Below are positions 1 to 8,067 of a stretch of DNA of 39,471 bases, one piece after another. The translations under genes and the position numbers were made by a program. This DNA comes from Candidatus Izemoplasmatales bacterium (GTDB taxonomy: Bacteria > Bacillota_I > Bacilli_A > Izemoplasmatales > Hujiaoplasmataceae). Under the pieces are notes generated by a model, which made no database searches, had not been told where the DNA came from, and saw nothing but the letters and a program-made list of their open reading frames with translations. The DNA is taken from contig JAQUZN010000007.1 in assembly GCA_028691315.1 (NCBI GenBank), positions 5,157 through 44,627 on the forward strand, written 5' to 3'. The number at the start of each line of letters is the position of its first letter. Within the stretch, counting starts at the first letter, position 1.

Positions 1-911
1 AGGCTTGGTAGTGACAACGCTGTTACAGCCATCATAAAGGAAAGAACTGTTCCTAATCCTACGCCTTTTAAAACAAGTGCTTCTGCAATCGGAAGTGTAC
101 CAAATATATCCGCATACATTGGGATTCCAAGGACGGTTGCGATAATCACTGAGAAAGGATTATTACTTCCAAGAGCTGTTTCAACCCATGTTTGTGGTAT
201 AAATCCATGAATTACTGAACCAATGCCAACACCGATTAACACGTATAGCCAAACCTTAGAAACAATTTCTTTTACTTGATCAATCGAATATTTTCTTCTT
301 TCTTTTTTTGATGGAACATATTCTTCTAATTCATCTAAATTTTGGTTAAAAACTTGATCAACTTTTGCATAAACAAAATCTTCAACATATCGTTCCATTT
401 TAAATAAGGTTATTAATGTACCGCCAACGACCGCTAAGATAATTCCAACTGCCACATAGATTAATGCGATTTTCCAACTAAAAATTGATGCAAGCAAGAC
501 GACACTTGCTAAATCAACAAGTGGCGAAGAGATTAAAAATGAAAAAGTAACCCCTATTGGTAATCCCGCCTTTGTGAATCCGATAAAAATTGGAATCGAT
601 GAACAAGAACAAAATGGTGTTACCGTTCCTAATAATGCCCCAATAATATTCCCAGGAATGCCCTTTACTTTTGACAAAATCTTTTTTGTTTTTTCTGGTG
701 AAAAATAAGACTGAATATAACTTGATAAATAGATTAAAACTGATAATAAGATAAAGATTTTAACAACATCATAAAAAAAGAATGTTAAAGCCTTATATAA
801 TAAAGAAGTTATGTCCATCTTAAATAAAGTTCCAAATATCCATTTTACAATTTGATCAAGCCATAACATCTTTAAAAGTTGATCATTTAACCACCCAAAA
901 ATGATTCCCAT
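1..911 (-). CDS. DUF318/YraQ-type permease, 3' end outside window
   Basis: The reading frame is open from ATG at 911 to the window edge (303 codons visible, no stop). RBS GGGTGA precedes the ATG. The protein is an integral membrane protein with several hydrophobic segments. It carries the family signature around residues 90-105: TPFCSCSSIPIF, a Cys-x-Cys motif in a membrane loop, found in the DUF318 permease family (YraQ/ArsP). A charged cytoplasmic stretch lies near residues 165-205, followed by a second membrane half with a GxPMYAD motif, the duplicated-half pattern of the family. Family members include organoarsenical efflux permeases, but many have no known substrate, so none is assigned. 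It has its own strong promoter and an operator-like palindrome, suggesting inducible expression. Confidence 0.85.
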   Translation of the reverse strand, partial: MGIIFGWLNDQLLKMLWLDQIVKWIFGTLFKMDITSLLYKALTFFFYDVVKIFILLSVLIYLSSYIQSYFSPEKTKKILSKVKGIPGNIIGALLGTVTPFCSCSSIPIFIGFTKAGLPIGVTFSFLISSPLVDLASVVLLASIFSWKIALIYVAVGIILAVVGGTLITLFKMERYVEDFVYAKVDQVFNQNLDELEEYVPSKKERRKYSIDQVKEIVSKVWLYVLIGVGIGSVIHGFIPQTWVETALGSNNPFSVIIATVLGIPMYADIFGTLPIAEALVLKGVGLGTVLSFMMAVTALSLPS

Positions 912-950
912 AATTTCACCCGCAATACATCCATATTGATACTCATCTAT

Positions 951-979
951 ATTATACGGATTATTGACTCATAAGTCAA
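951..979 (-). promoter_or_regulatory. Promoter of the DUF318 permease with palindrome over the -35 box
   Basis: Read on the minus strand, TTGACT (974-979), a 17-bp spacer and TATAAT (951-956) form a near-consensus sigma-A promoter about 40 bp before the permease ATG. The -35 box is one arm of a perfect palindrome, TTGACT-CATA-AGTCAA (964-979), so a repressor bound there would block RNA polymerase. The binding protein is not in the window and cannot be identified from the site. Confidence 0.7.
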
Positions 980-986
980 ATGATAT

Positions 987-1015
987 AAAAAAAGAAATCG
1001 CTATCTTACGATTTC
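987..1015 (-). terminator. Rho-independent terminator of exoA
   Basis: Downstream of the exoA stop on the minus strand: 7-bp stem GAAATCG/CGATTTC (994-1000 and 1009-1015), 8-nt loop, then seven Ts (987-993 on the plus strand as As). It separates exoA from the permease promoter. Confidence 0.75.
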
Positions 1016-1028
1016 TTTACATAACGAA

Positions 1029-1781
1029 TCAAATATTGATATCAATAACGACAGGACAGTGGTCACTGCCCTCAATTGACATCAATATTAGCGCATCATT
1101 AATTAAATTTTGAATTCTATTTGAAACCACAAAATAATCAATTCTCCATCCAACATTGTTCATTCGAGAATTAAACATATAGCTCCACCACGTATATTCA
1201 ATTTTATCAGGATACTTAAAACGGTATGTGTCAGTAAACCCATTTTCAAGTAACGCGGTCATTTTTGTTCGCTCATGAACGGTAAAACCAGCAGAAAGGA
1301 CATTTTGTTTGGCATTTCTAATGTCAATCTCTTGATGAGCAACATTTAGATCACCACAATAAATCACTGGCTTCGATGCATCTAAACGTTTTAAATACGA
1401 AAGCATCTGATCTTCAAAATCCATTCTATATGGAATTCTTGATAAATCCTGTTTTGAATTTGGTACATATGCTGTTACGAAAAAATATTTATCAAATTCT
1501 AAAGTAATAATTCTTCCTTCATCATTATACGCTTCACCATCAATACCATATATGACATTAAGTGGCAACGTTTTTGTATATACCAAAGTACCAGAATAAC
1601 CAGCTTTATCCGCACTATTCCAGTATTCATAATATCCTGGAAATGCAAAATCTTTTTGATTTTCTTTCATTTTAGTTTCTTGAATAGCAAAAATATCAGC
1701 ATTCATTAGTTCAAAGAACTCTTTGAATCCTTTTTTCATTGCGGCTCTTAATCCATTCACATTCCATGAAACAGCAAGCAT
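1029..1781 (-). CDS. exoA: Exodeoxyribonuclease III / AP endonuclease
   Basis: A 250-aa exonuclease III-like base-excision repair enzyme that cuts the DNA backbone at abasic sites. Visible motifs of the exonuclease-endonuclease-phosphatase fold, in order: SWNVNGLRA (residues 5-13), IQETK with metal-ligand Glu35, YCGDLNVAH (Asp/Asn pair), GWRIDYF, and the terminal SDHCPV with the catalytic His. Length matches the family (about 250-265 aa). The ATG at 1781 is preceded by GAGGTGAT. It stands as a single gene between uraA and the permease and ends at a clear terminator. No signal peptide, so it is cytoplasmic. Confidence 0.96.
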   Translation of the reverse strand: MLAVSWNVNGLRAAMKKGFKEFFELMNADIFAIQETKMKENQKDFAFPGYYEYWNSADKAGYSGTLVYTKTLPLNVIYGIDGEAYNDEGRIITLEFDKYFFVTAYVPNSKQDLSRIPYRMDFEDQMLSYLKRLDASKPVIYCGDLNVAHQEIDIRNAKQNVLSAGFTVHERTKMTALLENGFTDTYRFKYPDKIEYTWWSYMFNSRMNNVGWRIDYFVVSNRIQNLINDALILMSIEGSDHCPVVIDINI

Positions 1782-1840
1782 ATCATCACCTCATTCCATA
1801 TTATATTATCATAAAAATATCAAATTTGCATTTCATTTGC

Positions 1841-3133
1841 CTAAATTTTAATCGTGTTTATGTCTTCTGTTTGTTCTTTTTGAGGATTCAAAATAACTGT
1901 TAAGAGAATTCCTACTAATGCCGCTAAACTCATTCCACTGAGCGATACACTACTGTTTAGCTGAATTGCGGCTCCACCTAATCCAATCACAAGCATTGCC
2001 CCAACAATTATTAGATTCTTCATGTTCGATAAATTCACTTTTTCTTCGACTAACACTTTGACTCCATTTGCAGCAATTAATCCATATAAAACAATAGTCA
2101 TCCCACCTAATACACCATTTGGAATGCTTAGAATGAACGCTTGAATATATCCAAAGAAACCTAATATAATCGCTATTATCGCCGCAAGGCCAGTCACCCA
2201 AACACTAGCAACTTTTGTCATCGCAACAACCCCTGTGTTTTCTCCATAAGTCGTGTTAGCTGGTCCACCAATAGCAGCACTAACAAATGTTGCAATTCCA
2301 TCTCCTAGAAGCGTATTATCAAGCCCAGGATCTTTAACTAAGTCTCTGCCGATAATTTGGCCTAAAACAGTATGATTTCCGATATGTTCTGCTATTGTCA
2401 CAAACGCAATTGGGCTAAACATTAACACGGCTGATAAATTCATTTTGTATGTCCCAACAAAAGTAAAGTCAGGCAGTGAAAAAAAAGAAACTCCATCAAA
2501 TACATTATGTAGTGAAACCACATTTAGCAAAACAGAAGATATGTACCCCACCACAATCGCAATTAAGAAAGGTATAATTTTCAGAATCCCTTTCGCATAA
2601 ATACTGATAATAACTACTGTAACAAATGTAATTAAAGCAATAATTGGTGCTTCGAATCCGGAAGCACCATCCAAGCCAGCATTACTAATCGCTACTGGAG
2701 CTAGTACTAGACCAATAATCATAATCATAGGTCCTACAACAACAGGCGGTAATAACCTTTTTATCCAGTTTGATCCGACAAATTTGATAATGATTCCTAC
2801 AACAACATATATAATCCCTACAGCCATCAATCCAAAATAGGCTGCACTAAAATCTTTTGAACCATCGAGGTTTGTAATAGTTACAGCTTTAATTGCAAGA
2901 ATAAACGCAAAACTGCTTCCTAAGAAAACAGGTGACTTTGCTTTGGTAAAAACAATATAGATTAATGTTCCAATACCACTTGCGACTAATGTAACACCTA
3001 CTGGTAATCCAGTTAAAATTGGGACTAAAACGGTTGCCCCAAACATGGCAAAAACATGTTGCAAACTCATAAAGATCCACGCCAAAACATTTTTAGGCTT
3101 TTCGTGAACATCAAGACGTAACTGTTGATTCAT
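1841..3133 (-). CDS. uraA: NCS2-family uracil permease (UraA/PyrP type)
   Basis: The start is placed at ATG 3133 (protein MNQQLRLDV...) because GGAGGT sits directly upstream; the frame extends further upstream without an RBS. The resulting 430-aa protein is a multi-pass nucleobase:cation symporter. UraA hallmarks are present: QHVFAMFGATVLVP in the first helix, GSSFAFI in the third, AEHIGNH (substrate-binding Glu of TM8) and NTTYGENTGVVAMTK (TM10). The ENxGVxAxT motif matches uracil carriers rather than the QNNGV type of xanthine carriers. It is divergent from the guanine deaminase gene, and the purine operon lies nearby, so a purine substrate cannot be fully excluded. No PyrR site or purine riboswitch is visible in the leader. 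Confidence 0.9.
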   Translation of the reverse strand: MNQQLRLDVHEKPKNVLAWIFMSLQHVFAMFGATVLVPILTGLPVGVTLVASGIGTLIYIVFTKAKSPVFLGSSFAFILAIKAVTITNLDGSKDFSAAYFGLMAVGIIYVVVGIIIKFVGSNWIKRLLPPVVVGPMIMIIGLVLAPVAISNAGLDGASGFEAPIIALITFVTVVIISIYAKGILKIIPFLIAIVVGYISSVLLNVVSLHNVFDGVSFFSLPDFTFVGTYKMNLSAVLMFSPIAFVTIAEHIGNHTVLGQIIGRDLVKDPGLDNTLLGDGIATFVSAAIGGPANTTYGENTGVVAMTKVASVWVTGLAAIIAIILGFFGYIQAFILSIPNGVLGGMTIVLYGLIAANGVKVLVEEKVNLSNMKNLIIVGAMLVIGLGGAAIQLNSSVSLSGMSLAALVGILLTVILNPQKEQTEDINTIKI

Positions 3134-3188
3134 AATAACCTCCAACATACTTTTTTTAGAAACAAGCGAATTTTTCATTTTTAAGGCA

Positions 3189-3203
3189 GTATAATGATTA
3201 TAC
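3189..3203 (-). promoter_or_regulatory. uraA -10 region inside a perfect palindrome
   Basis: GTATAAT-G-ATTATAC is a perfect 7-bp-arm palindrome containing TATAAT for the minus strand (3197-3202), about 65 bp upstream of the uraA ATG. No good -35 box is seen at 16-18 bp, so this is a moderate-quality promoter call. The symmetry may be an operator or may only reflect the self-similar TATA sequence. Confidence 0.4.
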
Positions 3204-3272
3204 ACTATTTAAACATATTCGAAAAGCGTTTTTTAAAGGCGTTTTAATTTCTCATAAAAAACGTAGAATGAA

Positions 3273-3307
3273 TTTACAAACGCTTACAAAAGTTCTATAA
3301 TAGAACT
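3273..3307 (+). promoter_or_regulatory. guaD promoter with palindrome over the -10 box
   Basis: TTTACA (3273-3278), a 17-bp spacer and TATAAT (3296-3301) lie about 43 bp before the guaD ATG. The -10 box is the centre of a perfect inverted repeat, AGTTCTA-TAA-TAGAACT (3291-3307), a candidate repressor site. It does not share a sequence with the uraA palindrome, so a common regulator is not indicated. Confidence 0.65.
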
Positions 3308-3343
3308 ACTCTAAAAAAACATCTTAGAAAGGATTTATTACTT

Positions 3344-3829
3344 ATGGAAAAACACGATGAGTCGCTTCGTCTAATGAACCTTGCGGTTCTAGAAGCAAAG
3401 AAAACAATGAACGAAAATATTGGCGGACCATTCGGCGCATTAATAACTGATTTTAACGGCAGAGTTATTTCTATATCTTCTAATTCCGTATTAAAAGACC
3501 ACGATCCAACCGCTCATGCGGAAATGAATGCTATCAGAAAAGCAAGTGAAGCACTGGGCACTCATGATTTATCAGGATGCACGCTTTACACTACTGCTTA
3601 TCCTTGTCCAATGTGCTTAGGGGCGATTATATGGGCAAATATTAAAAAGGTAGTATATGGGTGCCGCGCTGAAGACGCTGACAAAATTGGATTTAGAGAT
3701 GACTTTATTTACAAATTTATTGAAGATGGAAAAACGGATATCGAGGTTTTAAACATTGAAGAAAAGCACCGTAATGAGTGTTTAGCATTATTTAAAGAAT
3801 ATTCCAAGAAAGAAAAACAATTGTATTAG
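3344..3829 (+). CDS. guaD: Guanine deaminase, cytidine-deaminase fold
   Basis: A 161-aa zinc deaminase resembling B. subtilis GuaD, which converts guanine to xanthine plus ammonia. The zinc site is complete: HAE at residues 58-60 (ligand His, proton-shuttle Glu) and PCPMC with ligands Cys88 and Cys91. GGPFGALI near residue 27 and the C-terminal GFRDDFIYK segment are typical of GuaD rather than of TadA, the tRNA adenosine deaminase, which remains the main alternative. Xanthine made here would be substrate for the molybdenum hydroxylases encoded by the large operon nearby. It is monocistronic, with its own promoter and terminator, RBS AAAGGA. Confidence 0.85.
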   Translation: MEKHDESLRLMNLAVLEAKKTMNENIGGPFGALITDFNGRVISISSNSVLKDHDPTAHAEMNAIRKASEALGTHDLSGCTLYTTAYPCPMCLGAIIWANIKKVVYGCRAEDADKIGFRDDFIYKFIEDGKTDIEVLNIEEKHRNECLALFKEYSKKEKQLY

Positions 3830-3861
3830 AAAAAGGGAACTGGATTTCAGTTCCTTTTTTA
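3830..3861 (+). terminator. guaD terminator
   Basis: Stem GGAACTG/CAGTTCC (3836-3842 and 3848-3854) with a 5-nt loop, preceded by As and followed by six Ts. The flanking A and T runs could let it work in both directions between guaD and the convergent thpR. Confidence 0.85.
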
Positions 3862-3898
3862 TTTTATCAAATACCTTGTATAGATGTTTCTATTACTT

Positions 3899-4432
3899 TT
3901 ATTCAAATAGTTGATAGTCAATTTCTCTGTAAACTAGTTTATCATCAATACGAAGTGATTCCATTAATGAGAGCTTTGTCATTAAAAATTTTGAGCCTTG
4001 ATTTTGAAGATTTATGGTATCAAGATTCTTGATATCTTTCACATTTCTGGCAAGTGTAATGTGGCTTATATAAGGCTTATCTTGGAATGAAATATTACAG
4101 TTTCTAAGATAACTTCTTAATAGTTTGTTACACTCAAATAATTGTTCATTTCGCTTCAGTCCTAAAAAAAGGATTTGTTTACTACTCTTATTAGAGAAGT
4201 AATCAAGTTTCACTGGTTCTAGAACAAATTTACGATAGGAAAAAGAATGAAGAATTGTCTTTAGTTCTGATAAAGTAGTTTCATCTACATCACCAATAAA
4301 TTCAACAGTAACATGTAAATTTTCCTTTAATGTGTAATTCCCCATAGGGAAAAATGCTCTAGCATTTATTATTTCTTCATAAATTAATGAAGAATCAAAA
4401 TCTTTAAATAGACATGCAAAAAACACTCTCAA
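3899..4432 (-). CDS. thpR: RNA 2',3'-cyclic phosphodiesterase ThpR (LigT family)
   Basis: A 177-aa two-histidine phosphoesterase. Both HxTx catalytic motifs are visible: HVTV at residues 40-43 and HITL at 124-127, at the spacing expected for the family. Members open 2',3'-cyclic RNA ends; the physiological role in bacteria is unclear. The start is TTG at 4432, supported by GCGAGGTG five bases upstream and by the typical N-terminus MRVFFAC; there is no better ATG. It lies just beyond the hairpin that ends the purine operon, so it may be read only by leak-through from it. Confidence 0.88.
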   Translation of the reverse strand: MRVFFACLFKDFDSSLIYEEIINARAFFPMGNYTLKENLHVTVEFIGDVDETTLSELKTILHSFSYRKFVLEPVKLDYFSNKSSKQILFLGLKRNEQLFECNKLLRSYLRNCNISFQDKPYISHITLARNVKDIKNLDTINLQNQGSKFLMTKLSLMESLRIDDKLVYREIDYQLFE

Positions 4433-4453
4433 AGTATCACCTCGCTAAGAACG

Positions 4454-4478
4454 AAAAAGGCAAAGTAAATTTGCCTTT
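4454..4478 (-). terminator. Terminator at the end of the purine operon
   Basis: Nine-bp perfect stem AAAGGCAAA/TTTGCCTTT (4456-4464 and 4470-4478) with a 5-nt loop and a short T run on the minus strand, directly after ygeW. The thpR start codon lies 22 bp beyond it. Confidence 0.75.
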
Positions 4479-4486
4479 ATCAATTA

Positions 4487-5470
4487 CTATTTATTTCCCA
4501 TTGTTAAAGCCATTACAGCCTTGGCTGTATGAAGACGATTTTCCGCTTCTTGATAAACGATGGAATGAGGACCATCAATAACTGAATCCACAACTTCATT
4601 TCCTCTGTCAGCAGGTAGTGCATGCATATATTTAACATCAGGTGAAGCTAGTTTTATCATTTCTTCAGTACATTTCCAAGATTTATAACTCTCTAATAAT
4701 TCATCAACAACTGCATTTGACTGATTATTAACCCAGCTTCCCCAGTTCTTAGGAATGACAATGTCTGCACCAGTAAATGCTTCTTCCATATTATGAGTAA
4801 TTTTAAAAGTTCCACCATTGTCTAAAGCATTTTTCTTCGCTTTTTCAATAGCCCAAACAGGTAAGTCATATCCTTCAGGATAAGCTAAGGTTACATCCAT
4901 TCCGTAACGTGGGAATAATAAAATTTGTGTTAACGGAACGCTAATTGGTTTTTTATGAGTTGTTGCATAAGCCCAGATAATCGATACTTTCAAGTGTTTT
5001 GTCGTTTTCGATACTTCTTGAATGGTCATTAAATCGGCTAATCCTTGCATAGGATGATATAAATCATCTTGTAAGTTCATAATTGGTACAGTAGAATTCG
5101 CCGCTAACTCTCTTAAATATTTATTTCCAACTTCCCAAAAACAATTACGACAAGCAATACCGTGTCCATATGAAGATAAAATGACAGCTGTATCTTTTGC
5201 GGATTCACCATGCGAAATTTGCATTTTCGATGTGTCTAAGAAAACGCCATGTCCGCCAAGATGAGCAAGACCAGCTTCCATTGAATTTCTGGTTCTTGTG
5301 GATTGCTCAAAGAACATCAAAAAAGCTGTTTTGTTCGTTAGAAATGGAGTCTCTACGTTGTTTAAAAAATCATGTTTCATTTGAAACGAAACTTCAAGCA
5401 ACTTATCTATTTCGGTTTTCGTCCATTCTTCAAGTGTAATAAAATGTCTTCCTTTAAAAAGTGGTTCCAT
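4487..5470 (-). CDS. ygeW: Knotted carbamoyltransferase, YgeW type
   Basis: A 327-aa transcarbamylase. The carbamoyl-phosphate site is intact (FFEQSTRTR at residues 53-61; YHPMQ at 138-142 with LADLMTI following). The segment MDVTLAYPEGYDLP and the C-terminal MHALPADR and EAENRLHTAKA motifs place it with the YgeW branch of aspartate/ornithine carbamoyltransferase-like proteins. YgeW is linked to anaerobic purine breakdown, where a carbamoyl group is thought to be transferred to phosphate to give carbamoyl phosphate for ATP synthesis. It is somewhat shorter than E. coli YgeW (396 aa). RBS AAAGGAG. It is the last gene of the operon, 15 bp after ygeY. The carbamate kinase needed to harvest ATP is not in the window. 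Confidence 0.85.
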   Translation of the reverse strand: MEPLFKGRHFITLEEWTKTEIDKLLEVSFQMKHDFLNNVETPFLTNKTAFLMFFEQSTRTRNSMEAGLAHLGGHGVFLDTSKMQISHGESAKDTAVILSSYGHGIACRNCFWEVGNKYLRELAANSTVPIMNLQDDLYHPMQGLADLMTIQEVSKTTKHLKVSIIWAYATTHKKPISVPLTQILLFPRYGMDVTLAYPEGYDLPVWAIEKAKKNALDNGGTFKITHNMEEAFTGADIVIPKNWGSWVNNQSNAVVDELLESYKSWKCTEEMIKLASPDVKYMHALPADRGNEVVDSVIDGPHSIVYQEAENRLHTAKAVMALTMGNK

Positions 5471-5485
5471 ATATTTTCTCCTTTA

Positions 5486-6694
5486 TTATTTTTTTAGTTG
5501 TTCTAAATATACTAGTGGTAAAGCCGCATACATTGCGCAAGCTTTGACAAGTTCTGATTTAAACGTTTTTTCATTTGGAGCGTGTGCTTCTTCTTCATGC
5601 CCTGGTCCAAAACCGATACAAGGAATTTTATGGCGTCCCATAATTGAAACAGCGTTGGTTGAAAATGTCCACTTATCAACGATTGGTTTTGAGTTAAATA
5701 GCCCTTCAAAACTCTTTACCGCAGACTGAGTGACAACATGTTCAAGTGGTAAAACCCAGGTAGGAAAATAAGACTCTGTTGGATAAACTAGTCCAGTATA
5801 AGCTGGTCTTGCATAATCATACATTTCTACTACTGCATTTGCTTTTTTTACTGAAGTTAATGCTCTGATTTCTTCAAGTGCACTTAAATAGGTTTCTCCA
5901 TCTGTAAGACGGCGGTCTATCGATATAACACATCCATCAGCAACAGCACATCTAGAAGGCGATGAATAAAAAATCTCACTAACAGTTAAAGAGCCTTTTC
6001 CTAAGAATGCATTGTCAAGTAAATGTTTATGTAACTCTTGTAATTCAAGCAAAATTGGTGCCATTTTAAAAATAGCATTATCTCCACGTTCAGGCGCAGA
6101 ACCATGACAAGAAATTCCTGAAACGGATACTTTGATTTCCATTCTGCCTCGATGTCCACGATATATTCTACAACTTGTTGGTTCGGTTATAACAACAAAC
6201 TCTGGCTTGATTTTATCTTCTTCAATTATATATTGCCAACAAAGACCATCACAGTCTTCTTCTTGAACTGTACCAGTAACTAATAATGTATAGTCACCTT
6301 CTAAGTGCAAGTCTTTAATGATTTTTCCTGCATATACCATTGAAGCCATTCCACCTTCTTGATCAGAACTGCCTCTACCGTAAATAATTTCTTCATCTTC
6401 AAAGCCAAGATAAGGATCAAACTTCCAGTTTTTGATTTCACCGATGCCAACTGTATCAATGTGAGCATCCATTGCGATTAAATGCGAGCCATGACCAATT
6501 CGGCCAACAATATTTCCCATTGGGTCAATCATAATTTCATCAAATCCAACTTTTTCCATCTCTAGTTTTATACGTTGAATTACAAGTTTCTCATCGCAAG
6601 ATTCAGAAGGGATGGCAATCATATCTCTTAAAAAATTAGTGATATCTTGTTTATATTTTTCTGCTAACAAACTTATTTCTTTAAATGGTATCAT
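5486..6694 (-). CDS. ygeY: YgeY-type M20 metallohydrolase
   Basis: A 402-aa M20-family amidohydrolase/peptidase. The di-zinc site is readable: AHIDTVG (His78, Asp80), [10 protein letters not shown] (Asp111), EED with catalytic Glu145 and neighbouring Glu146, ITEPTS (ligand acid) and [10 protein letters not shown] with the final His. The dimerisation insert [12 protein letters not shown] lies mid-protein. The wording of these motifs fits the YgeY branch, which occurs with YgeW and molybdenum hydroxylases in purine-degradation clusters and is inferred to cleave an amide or ureido bond of an opened purine ring. The start ATG at 6694 follows AAAGGATT and is 2 bp from the previous stop, indicating translational coupling. 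Confidence 0.85.
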   Translation of the reverse strand: MIPFKEISLLAEKYKQDITNFLRDMIAIPSESCDEKLVIQRIKLEMEKVGFDEIMIDPMGNIVGRIGHGSHLIAMDAHIDTVGIGEIKNWKFDPYLGFEDEEIIYGRGSSDQEGGMASMVYAGKIIKDLHLEGDYTLLVTGTVQEEDCDGLCWQYIIEEDKIKPEFVVITEPTSCRIYRGHRGRMEIKVSVSGISCHGSAPERGDNAIFKMAPILLELQELHKHLLDNAFLGKGSLTVSEIFYSSPSRCAVADGCVISIDRRLTDGETYLSALEEIRALTSVKKANAVVEMYDYARPAYTGLVYPTESYFPTWVLPLEHVVTQSAVKSFEGLFNSKPIVDKWTFSTNAVSIMGRHKIPCIGFGPGHEEEAHAPNEKTFKSELVKACAMYAALPLVYLEQLKK

Positions 6695-6696
6695 GA

Positions 6697-8067
6697 TTAA
6701 TCCTTTCTCATTGCTTTGATTAACTCATCATAATGATGGATTTTATCATATTCTTTATCCCAAAAATCAAGGTTTTTCATAGAGTCTAAATATTCCTTAG
6801 AATATCCAAATTTTATCCAATCATTTTCTTTTTGTTTAAATAATTTATCTTTTTGTTCTTTTGAACGATAATCAAAGATATCTTCAGTTCCAATTCTTCT
6901 AAAAACATCCACAAACCATCTCTCAAGTACATTATCAGAAGTTTCCAAATATCGACGTTCTAAATCTTTAATAACAGAGTCATAACGATCATATCCATCA
7001 GTCGCGATGGTAACAATATTGTCATTTGGTCCTAAGCGTAAATATTTAGCCATTTTAATGGCGCCGATAATATTACAAATCCCTGATACCCCAAATAATT
7101 CAGTCATTGATTTAGCGACAGACTCATCTACGCCATTTTCAACTAATATTTTTGCGCCATCGTGTAATAGTTTAAGTCCTCTTACAGAATCATCATCTTT
7201 TATTAATGCGATAAAATCAGTATTTAAAACATTATGAATTAATGTACACATTTTATCGCCAATACCTTCAATACGATGTTGACCTCTGCCACCACTTGAT
7301 AATGTAGGACACTCATATGGTTCTAGTGCGACAACTTTCGCTTCAGGAAACACTGCTTTGATTTGATCGCCTGCCGCAAGGGTACCAGCACTACCAGGAG
7401 CAGACGTGAAACAAGCAATTCTAGAATTACCGATGCCTTTTACTGCTTCAACGCAACTATTACCAGTCACATGGCGATGAAAACGGTAATTAGGAAGTAA
7501 TTCAAATTGAGCTAAAGACCTGTTGTTTGGATTTTTCTTTAGTTCGTTATTTCTTTCTAAAGTCAAGATAACATCTGATTCTGTTCCTGGCGTCAAATCA
7601 AGTTTTGCACCATATCGTTTTATTCGGTCATATCTTTCTTTTGACATATTGTCTGGCATAATAACAATAGCTTCATATTTCATTAAGTTACAAATGTAAG
7701 ATACTCCAATGCCAAAATTACCAGTGGATGGGCCAAGTATTGTATGCTTACCTGCGAGAATTTCTCCATCTACTGACCCCTCTATAAGTGTCGAATATGC
7801 TGGCCCTACTTTATGAGACCCAGATGGAAAATAAGTGCCTAGTAAAACAACAATATTAGCATCTACACCAGTTAATGCTTTTGGTAAAACAATTTTGTTT
7901 ACTTCGTTTTTGTCGTTTTTCCATGTAATGTTAAATAAATTAAATGGATCTAATTCGTTTTTTTCTTTTGCTTGTAATGCTTTTTCTCTTACTTCTTTGT
8001 CGATTATAGAAGGATGTAACATCTCTTCATATGTCGGTCCAAATGGAATCTTTCGCAATTTAATCAC
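6697..8067 (-). CDS. Fold-type II PLP enzyme, cysteine-synthase-like; function unknown
   Basis: A 456-aa PLP enzyme of the cysteine synthase/tryptophan synthase beta superfamily. The Schiff-base lysine is probably Lys86 in SGSHKVGPA, the STGNFG loop matches the substrate-carboxylate loop, and [13 protein letters not shown] the PLP-phosphate loop. The C-terminal 100 residues are extra relative to cysteine synthase. It overlaps the upstream threonine-synthase-like gene by 4 bp (GTGA); GTG at 8067 is the first start, but TTG at 8058 is better spaced from AAGGTGATT. The position in the operon corresponds to ygeX (2,3-diaminopropionate ammonia-lyase), but the active-site sequence is not that of classical YgeX. 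A lyase or beta-replacement acting on an amino acid product of purine degradation is inference. Confidence 0.75.
   Translation of the reverse strand: MIKLRKIPFGPTYEEMLHPSIIDKEVREKALQAKEKNELDPFNLFNITWKNDKNEVNKIVLPKALTGVDANIVVLLGTYFPSGSHKVGPAYSTLIEGSVDGEILAGKHTILGPSTGNFGIGVSYICNLMKYEAIVIMPDNMSKERYDRIKRYGAKLDLTPGTESDVILTLERNNELKKNPNNRSLAQFELLPNYRFHRHVTGNSCVEAVKGIGNSRIACFTSAPGSAGTLAAGDQIKAVFPEAKVVALEPYECPTLSSGGRGQHRIEGIGDKMCTLIHNVLNTDFIALIKDDDSVRGLKLLHDGAKILVENGVDESVAKSMTELFGVSGICNIIGAIKMAKYLRLGPNDNIVTIATDGYDRYDSVIKDLERRYLETSDNVLERWFVDVFRRIGTEDIFDYRSKEQKDKLFKQKENDWIKFGYSKEYLDSMKNLDFWDKEYDKIHHYDELIKAMRKD

Noticed and set aside
1950-2201. 83-codon frame inside the uracil permease gene
   Set aside because: Out-of-frame shadow of a conserved membrane protein; composition is Trp/Cys/Ser-rich as expected for a shifted reading.
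3134-3343. Purine (guanine) riboswitch upstream of uraA or guaD
   Set aside because: The conserved core loops and P1 stem of the purine aptamer are not present; only promoters and short palindromes are seen.
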